Of a stretch of 64,000 nt of DNA, positions 1 to 9,114 are shown in pieces. Each line of letters opens with the position of its first letter. Position 1 is the first letter of the stretch. The stretch covers positions 1 through 64,000 of the forward strand of contig NZ_JBDPMD010000011.1 of the NCBI RefSeq assembly GCF_039871875.1, read 5' to 3'. A program made the translations under genes and the position numbers. The notes below the pieces were generated by a model. It did not search any database. It saw nothing but the letters and a program-made list of their open reading frames with translations, and was not told the origin of the DNA. Source of the stretch: Sphaerisporangium sp039871875 (lineage in GTDB: Bacteria > Actinomycetota > Actinomycetes > Streptosporangiales > Streptosporangiaceae).

Positions 1-10
1 CCCGCCCTCC

Positions 11-60
11 CACGCTCCGCCCCCACGCTCCGCCCCCACGCTCCGCCCTCACGTTCCGGC
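11..60. repeat. 13-bp tandem repeat, about 3.8 copies
   Basis: The unit CACGCTCCGCCCC is repeated at 11-23, 24-36 and 37-49, with a degenerate fourth copy to about 60. It lies in the non-coding stretch downstream of holA. The rest of 60-210 is GC-rich and I see no gene in it. Confidence 0.6.
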
Positions 61-210
61 TCGCACGGCACCCCACAGCCGCCCCCTTGCTCTGGCCCTC
101 ACGGCACCCCACCCGCCCGGGCACACCCACCCACCGCGGACACCAACCCACCACGCCGCCCAGAGGTAGGCCACCGGCCCCGTCAGGTCAGGTGGGGGAT
201 GCCGGGAAGG

Positions 211-1179
211 CTAGTGGCCGTCGCGGCTGGCGACGATGAGCTGGACGGTGCGTTCCAGCGCGTAGGCGGGGTCGGTGCCACCGCCTTTGACCTGTTCGTC
301 GGCGGTGGCCACGGCCTGGATGGCTTTGGCCAGGCCCACGGGGCCCCAGCCGTTGAGCTGGCGGCGTACACGGTCGACCTTCCAGGGGGGCATGCCCAGG
401 TGGGCGGCGAGTTGGGGGCCGCGCAGGTTGCGGGGGGCGTCGCCGACCTTGGCCAGGGAACGGACGCCGCCGGCCAGGGCGCTGACGATGAGGACGGGGG
501 CGACGCCGGTGGAGAGGGCCCAGCGGAGCTGTTCCAGGGCCTCGCCGAGGCGGCCCTCCACGGCCTTGTCGGCCACGGTGAAGCCGGTGACCTCGGCGCG
601 GCCTCGGTGGTACCGGGCGACGGCGGCCTCGCTGACGGCCTTGCCGGGGGTGTCGAAGGCGAGCTGGGAACACGCGGCGGCCAGTTCGCGCAGGTCGCTG
701 CCCACGGCGTCCAGGAGGGCCTGCGCGGCGTCGGCGCCGATGGTGCGGCCGGCGGCGCGCATCTCGGTCTTGATGAAGTCGAGCCGCTCCCCGGGCTTGG
801 TGAGCTTGGTGACGGTCACGACCGCCGCCCCCGCCTTCTTCAGGCCGTCCACCAGGGCCTTACCTTTCACCCCGCCGGGGTGGGCGAACACCACGACGGC
901 GTCGGGCGACGGGGCCTTGGCGTACTGGACGGCCTCGGCGATGACGTCCTTGGTGAGGTCCTGTGCGGCGCGGACGACGATGACTGAGCGGTCGCCGAAC
1001 AGCGAGGGCGAGGTGAGCCGGGTCAGTTCCCCGGCCTCGACCTTGCCGCCGGTCAGGTCGTGCACCTGTGCCGGGGGGTCGGCGGCCCGCGCCGCCGCGG
1101 CCACCGCGCCGATCGCCCGGTCGGCCAGCAGTTCCTCGTCGCCGATCACCAGGGTGACCGGTGCCGCGTCCGTCGCCAT
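211..1179 (-). CDS. holA: DNA polymerase III delta subunit (HolA)
   Basis: A 322-residue protein matching the clamp-loader delta subunit, which opens the beta clamp during replication. The N-terminal AAA+-like region begins with VTLVIGDEELLADRAI and contains the SLFGDRSVIVVRAAQDL segment typical of HolA. The C-terminal helical collar follows, with the KVDRVRRQL region near the end. I chose the ATG at 1179 because everything upstream is a GC-rich degenerate repeat translating as Gly/Arg/Ala-rich sequence. It is the last gene of the leftward block degV-comEA-comEC-holA, an order conserved in actinomycetes. Delta subunits diverge strongly, so the call rests on the start region, the length and the synteny. 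Confidence 0.9.
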   Translation of the reverse strand: MATDAAPVTLVIGDEELLADRAIGAVAAAARAADPPAQVHDLTGGKVEAGELTRLTSPSLFGDRSVIVVRAAQDLTKDVIAEAVQYAKAPSPDAVVVFAHPGGVKGKALVDGLKKAGAAVVTVTKLTKPGERLDFIKTEMRAAGRTIGADAAQALLDAVGSDLRELAAACSQLAFDTPGKAVSEAAVARYHRGRAEVTGFTVADKAVEGRLGEALEQLRWALSTGVAPVLIVSALAGGVRSLAKVGDAPRNLRGPQLAAHLGMPPWKVDRVRRQLNGWGPVGLAKAIQAVATADEQVKGGGTDPAYALERTVQLIVASRDGH

Positions 1180-1230
1180 GCCAGCAGCATCCCACGTCCG
1201 GACGGCCGCACGGCACCCGGCCGCGCGGCC

Positions 1231-1331
1231 CCGGACGGCCCGGCGCACCGGCCACGAGCGAACCGCCGCACGACCCCGGACGGCCCGCCGCACCGGCCCC
1301 GCGCGGCCTCGGACGGCCCGGCGTACCGGCC
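1231..1331. repeat. Degenerate 23-bp repeats upstream of holA
   Basis: Three near-identical 23-bp copies beginning CCGGACGGCCCG lie at 1231-1253, 1276-1298 and 1309-1331. They are separated by shorter GC-rich spacers in the holA/GH87 divergent region. No coding pattern is visible. The rest of 1180-1411 holds nothing I can name. Confidence 0.6.
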
Positions 1332-1411
1332 CCCGCGCGACCCACCTCCTCCGCCGGACGGCCCCCGCGCCACGCCCCTCACACCGCGCGAAAGCCGTGC
1401 TTACCGACCCG

Positions 1412-1440
1412 TTGACGCGGCCGTAGCACGTATGTAACCT
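1412..1440 (+). promoter_or_regulatory. Predicted sigma-70-type promoter of the GH87 gene
   Basis: TTGACG at 1412-1417 and TAACCT at 1435-1440 are separated by exactly 17 bp and fit actinobacterial housekeeping -35/-10 elements (TTGAC-n17/18-TAnnnT). Transcription would start near 1447, about 120 bp ahead of the start codon. Confidence 0.55.
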
Positions 1441-1453
1441 TTGGCCAACACCC

Positions 1454-1468
1454 TGCAAGAATCTTGCA
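1454..1468. promoter_or_regulatory. Palindromic operator TGCAAG-AAT-CTTGCA
   Basis: A perfect inverted repeat with 6-bp arms and a 3-bp spacer lies just downstream of the predicted transcription start, a position suited to a repressor. CTTGCA-type half sites are reminiscent of LacI-family control of alpha-glucan genes in actinomycetes. That assignment is inference. Confidence 0.5.
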
Positions 1469-1568
1469 AGTAGCTGCTCTATTTCTTTCTTCTCTCCGCA
1501 ACTTCCGGTGGAACGTACTGCGTCCGTGCGCCCGCCTACCCCCCATCCGTCGAGAGATAGAGAACACG

Positions 1569-4500
1569 ATGAGAACGAAGCAGGTACCACGGCTGGTCGC
1601 TGCCCTCGTGGCGGCCGGCCTGCTCGTGCTGGGGTGGCCGGTGACGCCGGTCTCCGCGGCGGGCGGCCCCAACCTCGCGGCGGGCAAGACCGCCTCGGCG
1701 AGCGGCAGCAACTCCCCCTACGGCGCGGGCAACGTCAACGACGGCAACCAGTCGACCTACTGGGAGGGCACCAACAACGCCTTCCCGCAGTGGGCGCAGG
1801 TCGACCTCGGCGCCACCACCTCCGTCGACCAGGTGGTGCTGAAACTCCCACCGGGCTGGGAGGCGAGGACGCAGACCCTGTCGGTCCAGGGCAGCACCAC
1901 CGGCAGCGGCTTCTCCACCGTCGTCGCCTCGGCCGGGTACTCCTTCGGCCCCTCCGGCGGCAACGTCGTCACCATCAACTTCGGCGCCACCAGCACCCGG
2001 TACATCAGGGTGAACATCACCGCCAACACCGGCTGGCAGGCCGCGCAGCTCGCCGAGATCGAGGTCTACGGCGCCGCCGCCTCCAGCTCCAACCTCGCCC
2101 AGGGCCGCCCGTTCACCGCGAGCAGCGTCAGCCAGTCGTACGTGGCCGGCAACGCGGGCGACGGGAACCAGGCGACGTACTGGGAGAGCGCCAACAACGC
2201 CTTCCCGCAGTGGGTGCAGGCCGACCTCGGCTCCGCGCTCGCGGTCAACCGGGTGGTGCTCAAGCTGCCCACCGCCGGGTGGGGCGCCCGCAACCAGACC
2301 CTGTCGGTGCAAGGAAGCACCAACGGCACGTCGTTCTCCGACATCGTGGCCGCGGCCAGTTACTCGTTCGCGCCGACGAGCAACAACACGGTGACGATCA
2401 ATTTCACCGCCGCCACGACGCGGTACCTGCGGCTCACCTTCACCGCCAACACCGGCTGGCCCGCCGGGCAACTCGCGGAGCTCGAGGCGTACGGCCCGAG
2501 CGGCGGCGACACCCAGGCGCCCACCGCGCCCGGCAACCTCGCCTACACCGAGCCCGCCACCGGGCAGATCCGCCTGACCTGGTCGGCCTCCACCGACAAC
2601 ACCGGCGTCACCGGGTACGACATCTACGCCAACAACACCCTGCTCACCAGCGTCGCCGGCAACGTGCTGACCTACACCGACACCCAGCCGGCCTCCGCCA
2701 CGGTGACGTACCACGTGAAGGCCAAGGACGCCGCGGGCAACCAGTCGCCCAACAGCAACGTGGTGACCCGCAACGGCTCGTCCGGTGACACGCAGGCGCC
2801 CACCCCGCCCGGCAACCTCGCCTACACCGAGCCCGCCACCGGGCAGATCCGGCTCACCTGGTCGGCGTCCACCGACAACGTGGCCGTCACCGGCTACGAC
2901 GTCTACGCCAACAACTCGCTGCGCGGCAGCGTCGCGGGCAACGTGCTGACCTACACCGACACCCAGCCGGCCTCCGCCACCGTGTCGTACCACGTGCGGG
3001 CCAAGGACGCCGCGGGCAACCAGTCGTCCAACAGCAACGTGGTGACCCGCAACGGCAGCGGCGGCGGCTCCAACATGGCGGTCGGCAAGCCCATCACCGC
3101 CTCCTCCTCGGTGTTCACGTTCGTGGCGGCCAACGCCAACGACAACAACACCGCCACCTACTGGGAGGGCGCCGGCGGGGCGTACCCGAGCGTGCTCACC
3201 GTGCAGCTCGGTTCCAACGCCGACGTGTCCTCGGTCGTGCTGAAGCTCAACCCCGACAGCTCGTGGGGCACCCGCACCCAGACGATCCAGGTGCTCGGCC
3301 GCGAGCAGAGCTCGTCGTCGTTCGCCAACCTGTCGTCGGCGGCGACCCACACCTTCAACCCGGCGAGCGGGAACACCGTGACGATCCCGGTCTCCGGGCG
3401 GATCGCGGACGCGCAGCTGCGCATCACGTCCAACTCGGGGGCCCCGGCCGGGCAGATCGCCGAGTTCCAGGTGATCGGCGTGCCCGCGCCCAACCCGGAC
3501 CTCACCGTCACCGCGCTCACCGCCTCGCCCGCCTCCCCGGTGGAGACCGACGCGGTCACGCTGACCGCGACGGTGCGCAACATCGGCAACGCGGCGAGCG
3601 CGGCCACCGACGTCGGCTTCTCCCTGGCCACCACCAAGGTCGCCACCGCCACCGTGGGAGCGCTGGCCGCCGGGGCGCAGGCCACGGTGACCACCGATAT
3701 CGGCACCAGGGACGCCGGGACGTACGCCCTGACGGCCAAGGTGGACGAGGGCGGCACGGTCATCGAGCAGAACGACACCAACAACTCCTTCACCAGCCCG
3801 TCCTCGCTGGTGGTGCGGCCGGTGGACAGCTCCGACCTGGTCGCGAGCACCAGTTGGTCGCCGAGCAACCCCGCCGTCGGCAACACCGTGACGTTCAGCG
3901 TGGCGATCAGGAACCAGGGCACCATCGCCTCCGCCGCCGGGGCGCACGGCATCACGCTCACCGTCCTCAACGACGCCGGCACCGTGGTGCGCACCCTCAC
4001 CGGGTCCTACAGCGGCACCATCGCCGCCGGGGCCACCGCGCCGCCGGTCAACCTCGGCACCTGGACGGCCGCCAACGGCAAGTACACCGTGCGCACGGTG
4101 CTCGCCAACGACGGCAACGAGCTGCCGGTCAAGCAGGCCAACAACACCGGCAACCAGCCGTTCTTCGTCGGCCGCGGCGCCAACATGCCGTACGACATGT
4201 ACGAGGCCGAGGACGGTGTGACCGGCGGCGGCGCGCAGGTGGTCGGGCCGAACCGCACCATCGGCGACCCCGCGGGCGAGGCGTCCGGCCGCAAGGCCGT
4301 GACGCTGAACTCCAACGGCAGCTACGTCGAGTGGACCACCAAGGCCAGCACCAACACGCTGGTCACCCGGTTCTCCATCCCCGACGCCCCGGGCGGCGGC
4401 GGGATCAACTCCACGCTCAACATCTACGTCAACGGCACCTTCCTCAAGCCGATCAACCTGACGTCCCGGTACGCCTGGCTGTACGGCAACGAGACCGCCC

Positions 4501-5852
4501 CCGGCAACTCGCCGGGCGCCGGGTCGCCGCGGCACATCTACGACGAGGCCAACGTCCTGCTCGGCACCACCGTCCCAGCGGGCAGCAAGATCAGGCTGCA
4601 GAAGGACCCGGCCAACACCCACACCTACGCGATCGACTTCGTCAACCTGGAGCAGGTGGCGCCGATCGCCAACCCCGACCCCGCGCGGTACACCGTCCCG
4701 GCCGGCTTCACCCACCAGGACGTGCAGAACGCGCTGGACCGGGTGCGGATGGACACCACCGGCACACTGGTGGGCGTCTACCTGCCGACGGGGGACTACC
4801 AGACCAGCAACAAGTTCCAGGTGTACGGCAAGCCGGTCAAGGTGGTCGGCGCCGGGCCGTGGTTCACCCGCTTCTCCACGCCGTCCACGCAGGAGAACAC
4901 CGACGCGGGCTTCCGGGCCGAGTCGTCGGCGAACGGCTCGACGTTCTCGAACTTCGCCTTCTTCGGCAACTACACGTCGCGCATCGACGGGCCTGGCAAG
5001 GTGTTCGACTTCTCCAACGTCGCCAACATGGTGATCGACAACATCTGGAACGAGCACACGGTGTGCCTCTACTGGGGCGCCAACACCGACTTCATCACGA
5101 TCAAGAACTCTCGTATCCGCGACCTGTTCGCCGACGGCGTCAACATGACCAACGGCAGCACCGACAACCTGGTCACCAACAACGAAGCCAGGTCCACCGG
5201 TGACGACAGCTTCGCGTTGTTCTCCGCGATCGACGCCGGCGGCGCCGACGAGAAGAACAACGTCTACGAGAACCTGACGGCCATCCTGCCGTGGCGGGCC
5301 GCGGGCCTCGCGGTCTACGGCGGGTACGCCAACACGTTCCGCAACATCTACATCGCCGACACGCTGACCTACTCGGGCATCACGATCAGCTCTCTCGACT
5401 TCGGATACCCGATGAACGGCTTCGGCGCCGACCCGCCGACCCGGTTCGAGAACATCTCGATCATCCGCGCCGGTGGCCACTTCTGGGGCGCGCAGACGTT
5501 CCCCGGAATCTGGATCTTCTCCGCCTCCAAGGTCTTCCAAGGCATCCGTGTCACCGACGTGGACATCGTGGACCCGACCTACAGCGGCATCATGTTCCAG
5601 ACCAACTACGTCGGCGGCCAGCCCCAGTTCCCGGTGAGAGACACCGTCTTCACCAACGTCTCCATCACCGGCGCCCAGCGAAGCGGCGACGCCTTCGATG
5701 CCAAGTCGGGCTTCGGCATCTGGGTCAACGAGATGCCGGAAGCCGGCCAGGGCCCCGCAGTAGGCTCCGCCACCTTCAACAACCTCCGGATGAGCAACAA
5801 CTACCAGAACATCAAGAACACCACCTCCACCTTCACCCTCACCATCAACTGA
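1569..5852 (+). CDS. Secreted multidomain GH87-type alpha-1,3-glucanase (mycodextranase family)
   Basis: A 1427-residue exported enzyme predicted to hydrolyse alpha-1,3-glucan (fungal cell wall or dental-type mutan). A signal peptide (about 1-31, ending PVSAA) is followed by two discoidin/F5-8C domains (about 35-312), two almost identical FN3 domains (312-498), a third discoidin domain (500-638), two CARDB-like domains (about 640-870), a CBM6/35-like module starting YEAEDG (about 873-1030) and a right-handed beta-helix catalytic domain (about 1035-1427). D1189 in ADGVN and D1212-D1213 in GDDSF are spaced 23 residues, as in the Asp triad described for GH87 enzymes. The discoidin/CBM6/FN3 order also resembles Bacillus/Paenibacillus GH87 proteins. 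ATG 1569 is chosen for the signal peptide. Alternative: another pectate-lyase-fold hydrolase. Confidence 0.85.
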   Translation: MRTKQVPRLVAALVAAGLLVLGWPVTPVSAAGGPNLAAGKTASASGSNSPYGAGNVNDGNQSTYWEGTNNAFPQWAQVDLGATTSVDQVVLKLPPGWEARTQTLSVQGSTTGSGFSTVVASAGYSFGPSGGNVVTINFGATSTRYIRVNITANTGWQAAQLAEIEVYGAAASSSNLAQGRPFTASSVSQSYVAGNAGDGNQATYWESANNAFPQWVQADLGSALAVNRVVLKLPTAGWGARNQTLSVQGSTNGTSFSDIVAAASYSFAPTSNNTVTINFTAATTRYLRLTFTANTGWPAGQLAELEAYGPSGGDTQAPTAPGNLAYTEPATGQIRLTWSASTDNTGVTGYDIYANNTLLTSVAGNVLTYTDTQPASATVTYHVKAKDAAGNQSPNSNVVTRNGSSGDTQAPTPPGNLAYTEPATGQIRLTWSASTDNVAVTGYDVYANNSLRGSVAGNVLTYTDTQPASATVSYHVRAKDAAGNQSSNSNVVTRNGSGGGSNMAVGKPITASSSVFTFVAANANDNNTATYWEGAGGAYPSVLTVQLGSNADVSSVVLKLNPDSSWGTRTQTIQVLGREQSSSSFANLSSAATHTFNPASGNTVTIPVSGRIADAQLRITSNSGAPAGQIAEFQVIGVPAPNPDLTVTALTASPASPVETDAVTLTATVRNIGNAASAATDVGFSLATTKVATATVGALAAGAQATVTTDIGTRDAGTYALTAKVDEGGTVIEQNDTNNSFTSPSSLVVRPVDSSDLVASTSWSPSNPAVGNTVTFSVAIRNQGTIASAAGAHGITLTVLNDAGTVVRTLTGSYSGTIAAGATAPPVNLGTWTAANGKYTVRTVLANDGNELPVKQANNTGNQPFFVGRGANMPYDMYEAEDGVTGGGAQVVGPNRTIGDPAGEASGRKAVTLNSNGSYVEWTTKASTNTLVTRFSIPDAPGGGGINSTLNIYVNGTFLKPINLTSRYAWLYGNETAPGNSPGAGSPRHIYDEANVLLGTTVPAGSKIRLQKDPANTHTYAIDFVNLEQVAPIANPDPARYTVPAGFTHQDVQNALDRVRMDTTGTLVGVYLPTGDYQTSNKFQVYGKPVKVVGAGPWFTRFSTPSTQENTDAGFRAESSANGSTFSNFAFFGNYTSRIDGPGKVFDFSNVANMVIDNIWNEHTVCLYWGANTDFITIKNSRIRDLFADGVNMTNGSTDNLVTNNEARSTGDDSFALFSAIDAGGADEKNNVYENLTAILPWRAAGLAVYGGYANTFRNIYIADTLTYSGITISSLDFGYPMNGFGADPPTRFENISIIRAGGHFWGAQTFPGIWIFSASKVFQGIRVTDVDIVDPTYSGIMFQTNYVGGQPQFPVRDTVFTNVSITGAQRSGDAFDAKSGFGIWVNEMPEAGQGPAVGSATFNNLRMSNNYQNIKNTTSTFTLTIN
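2505..3062 (+). repeat. Two 279-bp near-identical FN3-coding repeats
   Basis: The FN3 coding units at 2505-2783 and 2784-3062 are nearly identical at DNA level; both begin with codons for GDTQAPT and end with VVTRNG. This indicates a recent in-frame duplication of 93 codons that lengthens the linker between discoidin modules. Confidence 0.85.
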
Positions 5853-5859
5853 CCCTTCC

Positions 5860-5892
5860 GGGGCCGCGCGCTACCTCACCGCGCGCGGCCCC
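5860..5892 (+). terminator. 12-bp perfect hairpin after the GH87 gene
   Basis: Arms 5860-5871 and 5881-5892 pair over 12 bp (GGGGCCGCGCGC) around a 9-nt loop, starting 8 bp after the stop codon. There is no T-run, as is usual for GC-rich actinobacterial terminators. Confidence 0.75.
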
Positions 5893-5897
5893 ACCAA

Positions 5898-5936
5898 GGC
5901 CCCCCACCGCCCCCAGCGGCCGGGGGGCCACTCTTT
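5898..5936 (+). terminator. Second hairpin with a T-tract
   Basis: GGCCCCCC (5898-5905) pairs with GGGGGGCC (5922-5929) and is followed by ACTCTTTT. It forms a tandem terminator with the hairpin just upstream. Confidence 0.7.
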
Positions 5937-6278
5937 TCGGCTCCAGCCGGCCTGCCCTTCGCCCGGTGCGCGGCGCCCGAACGGCGGCCGCAGACGGGGT
6001 GCCGGCAGAACATTTACTGACGAAGTGGTGTCAGCAGTTCTGTCGGCAGTTCGCTTTTGGCCCGGCAGCGCCCCTGGGCTCAGAGTCACCACCTCCTCCC
6101 CGAGGCTGAGATCCCCCTACCGCCCCCCGGTAAAAGGTAAAATTCTGCAATCTCGTCGGTCACACGACACACCTGCGCAACCATGTGTCCCATTGCAAGT
6201 CAACGGCAATTCACCTGCAGGTATGCTCGGGCATTCTGCAGATGAGAGAAACCACGCGCCGGGAGGAGGTGAAGATCC

Positions 6279-6437
6279 GTGAAGCTGGCTCAGCAGCGTC
6301 ACAGTTGCCCACGCTGTGGCTCGCCCCTGGACGAAGGTCCCGTCCTCTACCGCTGCGCGATGTGCCACCGCTACGTCTACGCCGCCGACCTCGACACCGA
6401 GTTCCGCACCGTGGCCCACGCCACCGACGTCATCTGA
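6279..6437 (+). CDS. Small zinc-ribbon protein (52 aa)
   Basis: This short GTG-start ORF encodes 52 residues with two CxxC knuckles, CPRC at 10-13 and CAMC at 26-29. Their 12-residue separation suits one structural zinc ribbon. An excellent ribosome binding site, GGAGG at 6264-6268, lies about 10 bases ahead of the GTG, and the codons keep a high-GC third position. The C-terminal part (YVYAADLDTEFR) has no recognisable domain. Function is unknown; such mini zinc ribbons often act as protein-binding or nucleic-acid-binding modules. A possible -10 (TATGCT, 6222-6227) follows a 10-bp palindrome (6213-6222). The stretch 5937-6210 has no gene but is noticeably AT-richer around 6120-6160. Confidence 0.65.
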   Translation: MKLAQQRHSCPRCGSPLDEGPVLYRCAMCHRYVYAADLDTEFRTVAHATDVI

Positions 6438-6498
6438 CGCACCACCGGCCCTCACATCCGGCGTCCGCACGAGGCGCCGACGACACGTCCCCGGGCCG

Positions 6499-9114
6499 TC
6501 AACGGCGACGGGGGACGACAGCGAGCTGACGGCCGGTGACGGCCACCGCCAAATCGCCGGAACGATCCGTCCGGTAGACGCGCATGCCCAGGAAGGTGAG
6601 CCGGGCCACGGTACGTGGTGACGGGTGTCCGTAGTCGTTCGGTGCCCCGACACTGATCAAGGCGGCGCGAGCCCGGGTGGCGGCCAGAAAAGCGTGGTCC
6701 TGCCGGGCGGACCCATGGTGCGGAACCTTCAGGACGTCGGCCGGTGGAAGACCGTGCCGCACGAGAGCGGCCTGGGCCTCGTTCTCGATGTCGCCGCAGA
6801 GCAACGCCGTCCCGTACGGCCACCGGACGTGGAGCACGACACTCCCGTTGTTGATCGATGCCCCCTCCCCCGCGCCCGCCTTGGCCACTCCAGGGACCGG
6901 TCCGATGACGGTCAACGAGACCTGCCCCACCCGCCACGCCGTACCGGCCGCCACCCCCCGCACGGGGATCCGCCGCGAGCGCAGGTCGTCCACCACCACG
7001 CCACTTCGCCCCCAGTAACGCCCGACGAGCTCAGCCGCCGTGAACCCGCCACCCCCGACGCCGTCAGCAGCGCCGGCCTCCCCGTGCCCGCTGGGTCCCG
7101 GCCCCCGCGACCCGCTCGCCGGCCCCGGGGCATGAGAACGGTCGTCGGAGTCGAGATCGCCTGGGCCGAGGAGGATCGTGCCGATGGGGCGGTGGCGCAG
7201 GGCACCGGTCAGGCCGCCGGTGTGGTCGGCGTGCGGGTGGGTGAGGATCAGCAGGGGGATCCGGCGGACACCGAGGTCGCGCAGGCAGCGGTCCATGAGG
7301 GCAGGCGCGGGGCCGGTGTCGACCACCACCGCTTGTGCGTCGCCTGCGTTGAGGACCAGGGCGTCACCCTGGCCTATGTCGCAGGACACCAGCAACCAGT
7401 TCCTCGGGGGCCAGGGAGCGAGGACCGGGCGTACCAGGACGGCGCAGACGATCAGCGCCGTGGCGACGGCGCAGGCCGCGAGGCGCAGTGCGGGGCGGCG
7501 GAGGAGGAGCCAGATCGCGGCCGCCAGGGCGAGGAGGAGCAGCAGTCCGGCCAGGCCCGGGAGCCAGGGGAGGGTGGCGGCGGGGATCGCGGCCGCGTGG
7601 CGGGCCACCTGGATGAGCCAGGCGGCGGGGTAACCGGCGAGGTGTGCCAGTAACCGGGCGGCCTCGATGTCGATCGGGGCGAGCGCGGCGGCGGCGAAGC
7701 CCAGCACGGTGGCGGGTGGCACCGCGGGGGCGGCCAGCAGATTGGCGGGGACGGCCACCAGGCTCAGCTCGCCGGACATCAGTACGAGCAGCGGTGTCAC
7801 CGCCGCCTGCGCCCCTGCGGCCACCGCGACCGCCTCGGCCGCCCAGCGGGGGATGCGCCGGGCCATGCGGTCCCGCAGGCGCGGCGCGAGCACCAGGATG
7901 CCTGCCGTGGCGAACACCGACAGGGCGAAGCCGTACTCCCTGGCGAGGGCCGGGTCGAACAGGATCAGCCCGAGAACCGTCACCGACAACGCCGCCAGCC
8001 CGTCCTTGGACCGCCCGGTGCCGAGCGCCAGCGCCGCCACCGACCCCATGACCAGCGCCCGCAACACACTCGGCGACAACCTGGCGATCACCGCGAACCC
8101 CACCATCGCCACCACAGCCACCACCGCCCGCCCCACCGGCGGCACCCTCGCCCCCCTCCCCACCGCCAGGACAAACCCCGCGATCACTGCCAAATTAGCC
8201 CCGGAGACCGCAAGCAAATGACTGAGCCCGGCGTCGCGGAAGTCCTCCCTGACGTCCTCCCGCATCAACGACACGTCCCCCACCACCAGCCCCGGCAACA
8301 ACCCCCTCTCCTCCGGCGGCAACACCTCGGCCGCCCTCCGCAACCCGTCCCTGAACACCTCCGCCCCCCGCTGCACAACCCCCGCCCCACCCACCACCAC
8401 CGGCTCCCCCCGAGCCGACAACACCCCGACCAGCAACCCCCCACCATCCGCACCCCCCAACCGCCCACGAACCCGCACCCGCTCCCCCACCCGCACCACC
8501 GCCCATCCGTCCCCCTCCCCGAACACCACCACCGCCGCCCGTACTCTCACCCCACCGACCTCCGGAGTCCGCGAGCTCTCCGAGGGATGCGCGGTCGCCG
8601 GAGGGGGCGCGATCCACACGATGTCTCCCTCGACGACCACCCGTTCGCGCCGCGACGACCCGTGGTGGTTCGGCAGCACCCGGGGATCCCCGCTCACCAC
8701 GACCTCGGCCGTCACCACCGCCCGTTCCCGCACCAGCTCCGCCACCGGCCCCGTGGTGACCGCATGAACTGGCAGCGCGACACCACCACTCGCCGCCGCC
8801 ACCCCTATCAGCACCGCCATCGACACGCTCCCCCACGCCCCCTCCAGCCGACGGAGACGACGGAGGGGCAACGAGGTGCCACGTCGCGACAGCAGGGGCA
8901 ACGTGACGAGAGCCCCAAGGGTGACCACCGCGATCGCACATGTGATCATGCCAGTGATCGAGGAGCACCCAAGCAGGACCGCGGCCGTCGCCCACGCCGC
9001 CAGCCCCGGCGGCACCAACCGCCACGTCCACACTCCCCCGGTCACGCCCCCCACCTCACCGGTGCGCCCCGACGAAGACCCGGGTTCGTCACGGGGACGG
9101 ATGACGGCGGTCAT
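6499..9114 (-). CDS. comEC: ComEC/Rec2 DNA-uptake channel protein
   Basis: An 871-residue polytopic membrane protein that in other bacteria moves single-stranded DNA across the inner membrane. An N-terminal membrane/DUF4131-like region is followed by the Competence domain. LLAVSGANLAVIAGF is the hallmark around residues 280-300, with multiple TM helices after it. A metallo-beta-lactamase-fold domain then carries LTHPHADHTGG at about residues 622-632 and KVPHHGS further on, so the zinc ligands look intact. The ATG at 9114 overlaps the comEA stop by 4 bases, giving translational coupling. The longer upstream reading frame is only the shadow of comEA. There is no pilus or comFA gene in the window, so competence itself cannot be inferred. 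Confidence 0.93.
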   Translation of the reverse strand: MTAVIRPRDEPGSSSGRTGEVGGVTGGVWTWRLVPPGLAAWATAAVLLGCSSITGMITCAIAVVTLGALVTLPLLSRRGTSLPLRRLRRLEGAWGSVSMAVLIGVAAASGGVALPVHAVTTGPVAELVRERAVVTAEVVVSGDPRVLPNHHGSSRRERVVVEGDIVWIAPPPATAHPSESSRTPEVGGVRVRAAVVVFGEGDGWAVVRVGERVRVRGRLGGADGGGLLVGVLSARGEPVVVGGAGVVQRGAEVFRDGLRRAAEVLPPEERGLLPGLVVGDVSLMREDVREDFRDAGLSHLLAVSGANLAVIAGFVLAVGRGARVPPVGRAVVAVVAMVGFAVIARLSPSVLRALVMGSVAALALGTGRSKDGLAALSVTVLGLILFDPALAREYGFALSVFATAGILVLAPRLRDRMARRIPRWAAEAVAVAAGAQAAVTPLLVLMSGELSLVAVPANLLAAPAVPPATVLGFAAAALAPIDIEAARLLAHLAGYPAAWLIQVARHAAAIPAATLPWLPGLAGLLLLLALAAAIWLLLRRPALRLAACAVATALIVCAVLVRPVLAPWPPRNWLLVSCDIGQGDALVLNAGDAQAVVVDTGPAPALMDRCLRDLGVRRIPLLILTHPHADHTGGLTGALRHRPIGTILLGPGDLDSDDRSHAPGPASGSRGPGPSGHGEAGAADGVGGGGFTAAELVGRYWGRSGVVVDDLRSRRIPVRGVAAGTAWRVGQVSLTVIGPVPGVAKAGAGEGASINNGSVVLHVRWPYGTALLCGDIENEAQAALVRHGLPPADVLKVPHHGSARQDHAFLAATRARAALISVGAPNDYGHPSPRTVARLTFLGMRVYRTDRSGDLAVAVTGRQLAVVPRRR

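Noticed and set aside
1180..1590. N-terminal extension of holA
   Set aside because: It translates the degenerate 23-bp repeats and crosses the GH87 promoter.
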